In this document: piece by piece, positions 53,969 to 64,000 of the stretch | How the letters are laid out: the number at the start of each line of letters is the position of its first letter | Position numbering within the stretch: position 1 is the stretch's first letter | Assembly: GCF_000527135.1 (NCBI RefSeq) | Contig: NZ_AZUP01000001.1 | Span: 2,666,001 to 2,730,000 of the forward strand | DNA from: Methyloversatilis discipulorum | GTDB taxonomy: Bacteria > Pseudomonadota > Gammaproteobacteria > Burkholderiales > Rhodocyclaceae | Direction of reading: 5' to 3' | Length of the DNA: 64,000 nucleotides | Translations under genes and position numbers: made by a program | Notes under the pieces: generated by a model | Database searches by the model: none | Seen by the model: the letters and a program-made list of their open reading frames with translations, nothing else | Told to the model about the DNA's origin: nothing

Positions 53969-55243
53969 TCACGACGCCGCGCGCAGTTCGGCACGCTGAC
54001 CGGCCGCGAGACCACGTCCCATCTCGCGCAGGTCGACGCCGATCGGGTGCTGGCTCACGCGCAGGTCGAACTCCGGCAGGATGGCCAGCAGGTGGTCGAA
54101 GATGTCGGACTGTATGCCCTCGTACTCCGCCCAGGCGGTGGTGCGGGTGAAACAGTAGATCTCCAGCGGCAGGCCGTCCGGCGTCGGCGCGAGCTGACGC
54201 ACCAGCAAGGTCATGTCGCGGTGTATGCCGGGATGTGCGCACAGCATGCGCTCGACGTAGGCGCGGAAACAGCCGATGTTGGTGACGCGCCGGTGGTTGA
54301 CCGGCGCCTTGCCACGCGCTTCGAGCTGACGGTTCCAGTCGTCGATCTCGCGCTGCTTCTCGCCCAGGTAGTCCTCGAGCAGCGCAAAGCGCGCCAGGCC
54401 GCGTCGCTCGTCATCCGACAGGAAGCGCACGCTCTGCTGGTCGAGCAGCAGACTGCGCTTGATGCGGCGGCCGCCGGCCTCCTGCATGCCGCGCCAGTTC
54501 TTGAACGGGTCGGTAATGAAGCGCTTGGTCGGGATCGTGGTGATGGTCTTGTCCCAGTTCTGCACCTTCACCGTGTGCAGCGCGATGTCGATCACGTCGC
54601 CGTCGGCGTTGAGCTGCGGCATTTCGACCCAGTCGCCGACGCGCACGATGTCGTTCGACGAGATCTGCACACTGGCCACCAGCGACAGCAGCGTGTCCTG
54701 GAACACCAGCATCAGCACGGCCGCCATCGCGCCGAGACCGGACAGCAGGATGAGCGGCGAGCGGTCGATCAGCGCTGCCACCATCAGGATGGCGGCGACC
54801 GCGTACAGCAATATTTTCACCACCTGGATATAGCCCTTGATCGGCTTCAGGTGGGCACCGGGCCGCCGCTCGTACAGCGCGTTCAGCCAGCTGAGCAGCG
54901 CACCGATCGCGAGCGCGACGGTGAGCACCATGAAGGCGCCGGCGACGTTCTGCACCACGGTGACCGCGGTCGGCGGCATGTCGGGCAGCAGCGCGATGCC
55001 GTTGTGCACGATCAGCGCCGGCACGACATTGGACAGGCGGCGCACGACCGTGTCATCGAAAGCCGTCTGCCCCTCGGCCACCGGCAGCATGCGCAGCGCG
55101 CGCGACAGGAGGCGCAGCAGTACCTTCTTGACCACCCAGTTGGCCACCCAGGCCAGCAGCGCGATCAGCGCGATGCCGATCAGCGCGCGCAGCTCCGGCG
55201 GGTAATGGTCGAAGGCCTCCATGAGCTCGAGGTAGCTCGTCAT
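53969..55243 (-). CDS. MscS-family mechanosensitive channel (YbdG-type)
   Basis: The 424-residue protein has about five N-terminal membrane helices and a cytoplasmic MscS beta domain (about residues 170-230), then a C-terminal segment (GLPLEIYCFTRTTAWAEYEG) that matches YbdG (MscM). It would release ions on mild hypo-osmotic shock. GGAGAC precedes the start. Confidence 0.9.
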   Translation of the reverse strand: MTSYLELMEAFDHYPPELRALIGIALIALLAWVANWVVKKVLLRLLSRALRMLPVAEGQTAFDDTVVRRLSNVVPALIVHNGIALLPDMPPTAVTVVQNVAGAFMVLTVALAIGALLSWLNALYERRPGAHLKPIKGYIQVVKILLYAVAAILMVAALIDRSPLILLSGLGAMAAVLMLVFQDTLLSLVASVQISSNDIVRVGDWVEMPQLNADGDVIDIALHTVKVQNWDKTITTIPTKRFITDPFKNWRGMQEAGGRRIKRSLLLDQQSVRFLSDDERRGLARFALLEDYLGEKQREIDDWNRQLEARGKAPVNHRRVTNIGCFRAYVERMLCAHPGIHRDMTLLVRQLAPTPDGLPLEIYCFTRTTAWAEYEGIQSDIFDHLLAILPEFDLRVSQHPIGVDLREMGRGLAAGQRAELRAAS

Positions 55244-55367
55244 TGTTGTCTCCCTGTGAATGGCCGATGGCGGCGGCGCCGCGAAGACGCGCCGGCTCTG
55301 TCGGCATGCTGGACCGACAGCCGCCCACGGCAGGGGTTCCGCAAGGCGGGGGCTGGCCCCGCCCGCG

Positions 55368-59051
<3,684 letters not shown>

Positions 59052-59105
59052 CGGTCTCTCCGTGGAGCGGCGACCCGTGATCATCGAATGGCGGACACAA
59101 AAGCG

Positions 59106-59141
59106 AAAAACCCGCCGAACGCGGAAAGCGCGCTGACGGGT
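59106..59141 (-). terminator. Attenuator-like hairpin in the metH leader
   Basis: In transcript sense, ACCCGTC and GGCGGGT pair (one G-U) around an inner GCGC-rich stem and are followed by five T (59106-59110). This is an intrinsic terminator placed before metH, not after a gene. An upstream AAAGCG (59153-59158) can pair with CGCTTT (59125-59130) inside the hairpin and compete with it, an attenuator arrangement. Confidence 0.5.
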
Positions 59142-59166
59142 CGTGGGCAGCTCGCTTTAGCGGCAT

Positions 59167-59196
59167 TTATAACGCGCCCGCAAGCTGGAGGCTCAA
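59167..59196 (-). promoter_or_regulatory. Candidate metH promoter
   Basis: TTGAGC (59191-59196) and TTATAA (59167-59172) are 18 bases apart on the minus strand. Transcription would start near 59160, giving a leader of about 110 bases that contains the hairpin. Confidence 0.5.
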
Positions 59197-59244
59197 ATCG
59201 GCGCGGACCCGCACCTTAAGGGGGTGCGGGGTTCAAGTCAAGTT

Positions 59245-59634
59245 TCAGCGGACGTCCATCGACAGGATCCAGCCAACCAGCCTGTTGGCGTCGGCTTCGT
59301 TGATCGCCACCGCATTGGGCGGCATCGCCAGACCTGCCGCCTTGCCCTTCCAGTGGCTGTCGTAGGGGTTGGAGCCCTTCATCACGATCTGCACCAGCTG
59401 CTTCTGCGCGTCCTTGACACCGTAGTAGCGCGCAGCCACGTCGCGCCACGGGGGGCCGACCGGCGTGCGGCCGTCGGCATTCTTGGCTGGTTCGACGCTG
59501 TGACAGACGGTACAGCCGCTGCTGCCGGCGAGCTTGAGCATGGCGGCGTCGGTGCTCGCATCGGCGAAGGCGGCGGAACTGCCGAGCGCGAGCGACATGG
59601 CGCCTGCTGCAAGTGCGTAACGGAAGGTGTTCAT
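59245..59634 (-). CDS. Small class I cytochrome c
   Basis: The 129-residue precursor has a signal peptide (about residues 1-25) and one heme site CTVCH (Cys41, Cys44, His45); the distal Met is probably in GLAMPPNAV. It is of the cytochrome c-551/c5 size and works as a periplasmic electron carrier. An FNR-type box lies 106 bases upstream. The stop comes 193 bases from the metH start. Confidence 0.92.
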   Translation of the reverse strand: MNTFRYALAAGAMSLALGSSAAFADASTDAAMLKLAGSSGCTVCHSVEPAKNADGRTPVGPPWRDVAARYYGVKDAQKQLVQIVMKGSNPYDSHWKGKAAGLAMPPNAVAINEADANRLVGWILSMDVR

Positions 59635-59739
59635 GGTCTTTCTCCCTGATGGATGTAAGCGTCCGGTGCCGTGACGGTCCTCGTGAAACCGTTGCGGCAT
59701 CTCATGTCGCCACGCTAATCCCCCACTCGTCGTATGGGA

Positions 59740-59753
59740 TTGACGTGCATCAA
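59740..59753 (-). promoter_or_regulatory. FNR/ANR-type box before cytochrome c
   Basis: TTGAC-GTGC-ATCAA differs from the consensus TTGAT-N4-ATCAA at one position. On the minus strand a GATTAG -10-like motif lies at 59715-59720, placing the box near -40 of a start at about 59709. Oxygen-limited control of the cytochrome is likely. The gap 59635-59805 holds nothing else I recognise. Confidence 0.6.
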
Positions 59754-59805
59754 GGGCGTGCTGCGATGCAAAAACTATCGCTTCGCACGCGAAAGAACGA
59801 CCCGT

Positions 59806-60177
59806 TCAGAAGCAGTTCGCCTCGGCCAGGCCGAGCCGGCAGCTCCACTGGAACTGTTCGCGCGCCTGCTTGATCGAGCGCTGGAACATCGCCGTCGGCT
59901 CAGCCAGGATGGCATCCGGCAGCGGCACAGCCGGGACGGCACCGCTGCTGTTGGTGAAGAAGCGCAGGAAGCAGGTTTCTTCCTTGTCGCAACTCTGTTC
60001 GATCACGCGGTTGTAGTAGGCGCGATCGCGCGCCGACGCTTCGGGCACGACGATGAACTGCATCAGGCCGAGCCGGCCGGCGACGATCCAGTCCTGCGTG
60101 TTGGCCGGCGCCTGTCCGGCATTCGCGCCGGCTGGCAGCGTGAGCGCGCAGAACAGCGCGCACAGCATGCGTTTCAT
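59806..60177 (-). CDS. Exported protein of unknown function (123 aa)
   Basis: It has a signal peptide (about residues 1-20, ending ANA-GQ) and a mature region with four cysteines (residues 63, 69, 113 and 122), so two disulfides are plausible. No family was recognised. It lies between the cytochrome and the RlmL-like gene, in the same direction. Confidence 0.7.
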   Translation of the reverse strand: MKRMLCALFCALTLPAGANAGQAPANTQDWIVAGRLGLMQFIVVPEASARDRAYYNRVIEQSCDKEETCFLRFFTNSSGAVPAVPLPDAILAEPTAMFQRSIKQAREQFQWSCRLGLAEANCF

Positions 60178-60217
60178 GGCTTCTCCTCCGGATCGGCGCA
60201 AGCGCGCCGCTTGCCGG

Positions 60218-61480
60218 TCAGACCGGCCCGGCGCTGCCCGGTTCGTCGTCGGTGCCGGCGCGGCGCGTGCGCAGGCTGCCCTCGACCATGCGGTACTCGA
60301 ACAGCCGGCATTCGAGCGCGCCATTGAACAGCGGCGTGCGCCGGCTCGCCTTCAGTTTGATCAGCTTGGGGAAGTCCGGGTCGGCGGTGATGAAATGGCA
60401 GCGCCAGCCGGCGTAGCGCTGCTTCAGCAGGTCGCCCAGCTTCGGATAGAAAGCGTCGAGCGCCGGTTTGTCTTCCAGCCGCACGCCGTAGGGCGGGTTG
60501 GTCACCATGACGCCGTGGTCGGCCGGCGGTTCGCGGTCCAGCAGGTCGGCGCCCTCGACCTTCACCACCCAGGGCAGCTTGGCCGCCTGCAGGTTTTCCT
60601 TGGTGCGCGCCAGTTCGCGGCCGGAAATGTCGGAGCCGAAGATGGGCAGCTCGCGCGGTGGCTGGGCGCGCGCGGCGGCGGCGTCACGGATGGTCGTCCA
60701 TACCGCGGCGCTGAACGGCGTCAGCTTTTCGAAAGCGAAGCTGCGACCGAGGCCTGGCGCGATGTCGAGCGCCATCTGCGCCGCTTCGATCAGGAAGGTG
60801 CCGCTGCCGCACATCGGGTCGAAGAAGGGCTCCACCCGGTCCCAGCCGGACAGCATGATGATGCCGGCGGCGAGGTTTTCCTTGATCGGCGCCTCGACCG
60901 CGGCCACCTTGAAGCCGCGCTTGTACAGCGGCTCGCCCGAGGTATCGAGGTAGAGCGTGGCTTCGCGGTCGGTCAGGAAGACGTGGGCGCGCACGTCCGG
61001 ATTGGCGGTGTCGATGCTGGGCCGCTGCCGGGTCTGTTCGCGCATGCGGTCGCAGATCGCGTCCTTCACCCGCAGCGTCACGAAATCGACGCTCTTCAGC
61101 GGCGAGCGCACCGCGGTCGTGTAGACGCGCAGCGTGCGTTTCGGGCTGAACCAGCGCTCCCAGGGCAGGCCGTAGGCCAGCTTGAAGATGTCGTCTTCCT
61201 TGCGGTACGGCCCCTGGCCGACGCGCCACAGCACACGGGTGGCGATGCGGCTTTCCAGATTGACGGTGTAGGCCAGCTTCCAGTCACCGGTGAAGCCGAC
61301 GCCGCCGGGCACCACCTTGACGTCTGCCGCGCCGAGCGCAGCCAGTTCGTCGGCCAGCACCGGTTCGAGACCGCGCGGACAGGGCGAGAAAAAATGCTGG
61401 CCCGACTGCAGCTCAGGCTCTTCGCGCACGACGCGACGGACGGCGCGCACGCCGGGCTTCGGAGAATTCGGAGTGTTCAT
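60218..61480 (-). CDS. THUMP-domain 23S rRNA methyltransferase (RlmL N-terminal-like)
   Basis: The 420-residue protein has an N-terminal ferredoxin-like/THUMP RNA-binding region (about residues 30-165) and a methyltransferase domain with FDPMCGSGTFL and the catalytic TNPPYG. It matches the m2G2445 half of RlmL without the C-terminal RlmK half. It follows hemJ by three bases. Confidence 0.92.
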   Translation of the reverse strand: MNTPNSPKPGVRAVRRVVREEPELQSGQHFFSPCPRGLEPVLADELAALGAADVKVVPGGVGFTGDWKLAYTVNLESRIATRVLWRVGQGPYRKEDDIFKLAYGLPWERWFSPKRTLRVYTTAVRSPLKSVDFVTLRVKDAICDRMREQTRQRPSIDTANPDVRAHVFLTDREATLYLDTSGEPLYKRGFKVAAVEAPIKENLAAGIIMLSGWDRVEPFFDPMCGSGTFLIEAAQMALDIAPGLGRSFAFEKLTPFSAAVWTTIRDAAAARAQPPRELPIFGSDISGRELARTKENLQAAKLPWVVKVEGADLLDREPPADHGVMVTNPPYGVRLEDKPALDAFYPKLGDLLKQRYAGWRCHFITADPDFPKLIKLKASRRTPLFNGALECRLFEYRMVEGSLRTRRAGTDDEPGSAGPV

Positions 61481-61483
61481 GGT

Positions 61484-61912
61484 TCAGAAAGGCTTCAGCA
61501 CGACGAGGATGACGACCAGGAACAGCACCAGCACCGGCGCTTCGTTGAACCAGCGGTACCAGACGTGGCTGCGCGTATTGCGCCCGGCTTCGAAGTCGCG
61601 CAGCAGGCGGGCGCAGTAGTGGTGGTAGCCGACCAGCAGCACCACCAGCGTGAGCTTGGCGTGCATCCAGCCGCCGGAAATGCCTTCGCCCAGCCACAGC
61701 CAGAGGCCAAAGCCGACCGCCAGCCCGGCCAGCGGGCCCATGAAGCGCAGCAGCTTGCGCGACATCAGCAGCAGGCGGTCGCGCACGGCGCCCTCCTCCG
61801 GCCCGAGCATGGCCAGATTGACGAAGAGGCGCGGCAGATAGAACAGGCCGGCAAACCAGCTGGTGACGAAAACGATGTGCAGGGCCTTGGCCCAGAGGTA
61901 ACTGCTTTGCAT
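61484..61912 (-). CDS. hemJ: Protoporphyrinogen IX oxidase HemJ
   Basis: The 142-residue four-helix membrane protein has the HemJ signature (LHIVFVTSWFAGLFYLPRL, His12) and the conserved KLxxV region with Lys86. HemJ oxidises protoporphyrinogen in heme synthesis. The length is standard. It lies between the SDR gene and the RlmL-like gene. Confidence 0.88.
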   Translation of the reverse strand: MQSSYLWAKALHIVFVTSWFAGLFYLPRLFVNLAMLGPEEGAVRDRLLLMSRKLLRFMGPLAGLAVGFGLWLWLGEGISGGWMHAKLTLVVLLVGYHHYCARLLRDFEAGRNTRSHVWYRWFNEAPVLVLFLVVILVVLKPF

Positions 61913-61923
61913 GGTCGACAGGG

Positions 61924-62862
61924 TCAGGAGGTCGTGGAAGGAGGATTCAGTGCGGCGGCGAGCACGGCATCGACGTCGGGCCGCGCAAGGCGCAGGCGCA
62001 GTTCGCGCTTCATGCGGCAGTTGTCGAGCACGCGCGACTCAGCCATGAAGGAAAGCGTCATCGGCGACAGCTTCTGCGCCGCCTCGGCACGCGTGACGCG
62101 CGGCGGGCGCGGCTGCGCGAAGGCGTCGGCCACTCGGTCGAAATAGTCGGCCATCTTCAGTCGGGTGTCGTCGCTGGCGTTGAAGGTGCGGCCGCCGCGC
62201 GCGCGATGCAGCGCGGCCCAGGCCAGACGGGCCAGGTCGTCGGCATCGATGTGATTGGTGTGCACGTCCTCGTCGGCGCGCAGCACCGGGTCGCCGCGCT
62301 GCAGGCGTTCCAGCGGCAGGCGGTCCGGGCCGTAGATGCCGGGCGCGCGCAGGATGGACACGGCGACGCCGCGCCGCGCCAGCGTGCGCACGGCGCGCTC
62401 GGCATCGACCCGTCGCTTGCCGCGCGCACTGGCCGGCCGCAACGGCCGGCTTTCCGGCACGAGGGCGCCGCCGCAGTCGCCGTACACGCCGCTGGTGCTG
62501 ATGTAGCAGAGCCGGCGCACGCGGCCGGCACGCGCCAGCGCATCGACCAGCGCGCGACTGCGCGGGTCGGTCGCCGCGCCGGCATTCGGCGGCGGCGCGA
62601 AATGCCACACCCAGCCGGCGAGTGCCGCGACGCGCCGCAGGCTGCGCCGGTCATCAAGGTCGGCGCGCACGCAGCGCACGCCCAGCGGGCGCAAACCGGT
62701 CGCCGCGGCGTCGCTGCGCACCAGCGCCAGCACGCGTATCCGGCGGGCGAGCCAGGGCAGGGCGCGACGCGCAACGTCGCCACAGCCTACAATCAGCAGT
62801 CTTGACCGGGCGCCGCACCAGTTTGCAGGGGTGGCGCGTCGCGGTCTGCTCGTCATCTTCAT
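61924..62862 (-). CDS. NAD(P)-dependent SDR/epimerase-like protein
   Basis: The 312-residue protein has an N-terminal NAD-binding region (LLIVGCGDVARR, about residues 22-33) and an extended SDR core with Ser-Tyr (STSGVYGDCGG; the typical YxxxK is degraded). It resembles YeeZ/SDR family proteins of unknown substrate. An in-frame ATG at 62856 is also possible. It is 22 bases from the divergent AscD-like gene. Confidence 0.85.
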   Translation of the reverse strand: MKMTSRPRRATPANWCGARSRLLIVGCGDVARRALPWLARRIRVLALVRSDAAATGLRPLGVRCVRADLDDRRSLRRVAALAGWVWHFAPPPNAGAATDPRSRALVDALARAGRVRRLCYISTSGVYGDCGGALVPESRPLRPASARGKRRVDAERAVRTLARRGVAVSILRAPGIYGPDRLPLERLQRGDPVLRADEDVHTNHIDADDLARLAWAALHRARGGRTFNASDDTRLKMADYFDRVADAFAQPRPPRVTRAEAAQKLSPMTLSFMAESRVLDNCRMKRELRLRLARPDVDAVLAAALNPPSTTS

Positions 62863-62884
62863 TACCGGATTGTCTCACGCAGCC

Positions 62885-63898
62885 ATGTCCTATCAGGTCA
62901 CGCTCCAGCCCAGCCAGCACCAGTTCGCCACCGATTCCGAAACCCGCCTGCTCGACGCCGCGCTCGCCGCCGGCTTCAACCTGCCCTATGGTTGCCGCAA
63001 CGGCGCCTGCGGTTCATGCAAGGGCAAGATCCTGTCCGGCACCGTCGACTACGGCCAGTACCAGGCCGCCAAGCTGACCGAACAGGAGAAGACCCAGGGC
63101 TACGCACTGTTCTGCGTCGCCAAGGCCTGTTCCGATCTGGTGCTGGAATGCCGCGAAGTGGGCGGCCTGAAGGACATCGCGGTCCGCACCCTGCCCACCC
63201 GCGTGCAGGAGATGCAGAAGCTCGCGCCCGACGTGATGCTGCTCAAGCTCAAGCTGCCGGCCAACGAAAGGCTGCAGTTCCTGGCCGGCCAGTACATCGA
63301 CTTCCTGCTGAAGGAGGGCAAGCGCCGCAGCTTCTCGATCGCCAACGCGCCGCACGACGACGAATTCATCACGCTGCACATCCGCGAAGTGCCGGGCGGC
63401 CATTTCACCGGCCACGTGTTCGGCGCGATGAAAGAGCGCGACATCCTGCGTTTCGAAGGCCCGCACGGCAGCTTCTTCCTGCGCGAGGACGTCGAGCGGC
63501 CGGTGGTCATGGTGGCCGGCGGCACCGGCTTTGCTCCGATCAAGGCGGTGATCGAGCACGCGATCAAGATCGGCTACACGCAGCCGATCACGCTGTACTG
63601 GGGCGCGCGCACGAAACAGGACCTGTACATGCACGAACTGGCGCAGAGCTGGGTCGGTGCCCTGCCCGGCTTCCGCTACGTGCCGGTACTGTCGGAGCCA
63701 GCCGCCGGCGACGAATGGGATGGCCGCACCGGCTTCGTCCACCAGGTCGTCATGGCCGATCTGCCCGACCTGTCAGGCCACCAGGTCTATGCCTGCGGCG
63801 GCCCGGCGATGATCGATGCGGCGAAGGAGGACTTCACCCGCCAGTGCGGGTTGCCGATAGAACACTTTCACGCTGACTCCTTCACCTATTCAACGTAA
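62885..63898 (+). CDS. AscD-like 2Fe-2S ferredoxin/FAD reductase
   Basis: The 337-residue protein has an N-terminal plant-type 2Fe-2S domain (CRNGACGSC plus a later Cys) and a C-terminal FNR module with FAD (RRSFSIAN) and NAD(P) (GGTGFAPIK) sites. It matches CDP-6-deoxy-delta-3,4-glucoseen reductase-like proteins, used as electron donors for several oxygenases or dehydratases. Its partner is not visible. Confidence 0.9.
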   Translation: MSYQVTLQPSQHQFATDSETRLLDAALAAGFNLPYGCRNGACGSCKGKILSGTVDYGQYQAAKLTEQEKTQGYALFCVAKACSDLVLECREVGGLKDIAVRTLPTRVQEMQKLAPDVMLLKLKLPANERLQFLAGQYIDFLLKEGKRRSFSIANAPHDDEFITLHIREVPGGHFTGHVFGAMKERDILRFEGPHGSFFLREDVERPVVMVAGGTGFAPIKAVIEHAIKIGYTQPITLYWGARTKQDLYMHELAQSWVGALPGFRYVPVLSEPAAGDEWDGRTGFVHQVVMADLPDLSGHQVYACGGPAMIDAAKEDFTRQCGLPIEHFHADSFTYST

Positions 63899-63906
63899 TC
63901 GACGCA

Positions 63907-64000
63907 ATGGATCAGGACGTTTTCTTCACCCGGGAACCGGTGGTCAACAAGCAGCGGGCGATCACCGCCACGCGGCTGCGCGTGCACGCACCGGACTGCG
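63907..64000 (+). CDS. EAL/HDOD-type signalling protein, N-terminal fragment
   Basis: The gene runs off the window. The first 31 residues (VFFTREPVVNKQRAITATRL) match the start of YuxH-like EAL plus HDOD proteins, which degrade or sense cyclic-di-GMP. Only the first part is visible, so this rests on the N-terminus alone. It starts eight bases after the AscD-like stop. Confidence 0.55.
   Translation, partial: MDQDVFFTREPVVNKQRAITATRLRVHAPDC

Overview
The window is about 64 kb of high-GC DNA, densely packed with genes, with codon use and gene content of a betaproteobacterium. The left third carries a complete N-methylglutamate (NMG) pathway for methylamine use (gmaS, mgsABC, mgdABCD). Together with the Rhodocyclaceae-like housekeeping genes this fits a facultative methylotroph such as Methyloversatilis. 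The genus is an inference from gene content; no rRNA gene is present to confirm it.

Layout. (1) 1-2.0 kb: an AraC-type regulator and a TorF-family porin, converging on a clear terminator. (2) 2.1-16.3 kb: a long leftward gene train, mgdABCD-gmaS-mgsABC, followed by an SMR transporter, three small membrane proteins of unknown function, an APC permease and two more membrane-associated unknowns. A divergent XRE-cupin regulator (15.7 kb) sits at its head. GmaS makes gamma-glutamylmethylamide, MgsABC turns it into N-methylglutamate, and MgdABCD oxidises that to glutamate and a C1 unit; the downstream membrane genes are plausible amine import and export functions. (3) 16.4-25.7 kb: mostly housekeeping and conserved single genes (transglutaminase, TlpA thioredoxin, glycosyltransferase, PfkB kinase, glycine-zipper lipoprotein, YchJ, GST, MBL hydrolase, pseudouridine synthase, RuvB, an AbiV-like HEPN protein).

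(4) 25.8-41.0 kb: a compact non-ribosomal peptide cluster. It has a B12-type radical SAM gene, an acyl-AMP ligase fused to a carrier domain, a ThDP enzyme lacking the usual catalytic Glu, a 2944-residue NRPS with the order C-A-T-A-T-C-A-T-TE, and its own Sfp-type PPTase. The missing condensation domain between the first two modules and the ligase/ThDP pair make it the best candidate here for undescribed chemistry.

(5) 41.0-48.9 kb: BIME-like repeats, a pqiA-pqiA-pqiB-pqiC lipid-transport operon, a TerB-like gene, a LysR/pirin divergent pair, a 269-bp foldback element overlapping the pirin 3' end, an isochorismatase-like hydrolase and a YdjM-like membrane protein. (6) 49.0-53.4 kb: a PHB-depolymerase-like esterase, then an ECF41 sigma factor with a CMD-domain gene and a cupin gene. 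Both the sigma gene and the CMD gene are preceded by the same TGTCACA-N16-CGTC promoter signature. ArsC-like and RNase D-like genes and a second BIME-like array follow. (7) 53.4-64 kb: GNAT, a YbdG-type MscS channel, metH with a possible attenuator leader, a cytochrome c with an FNR-type box, RlmL-like methyltransferase, HemJ, an SDR-type epimerase, an AscD-like ferredoxin reductase, and the start of an EAL/HDOD-type gene cut by the window edge.

No tRNA, rRNA, CRISPR array, transposase or integrase was recognised. Start codons were moved from the longest reading frame where a ribosome-binding site or a coupled stop/start argued for it.
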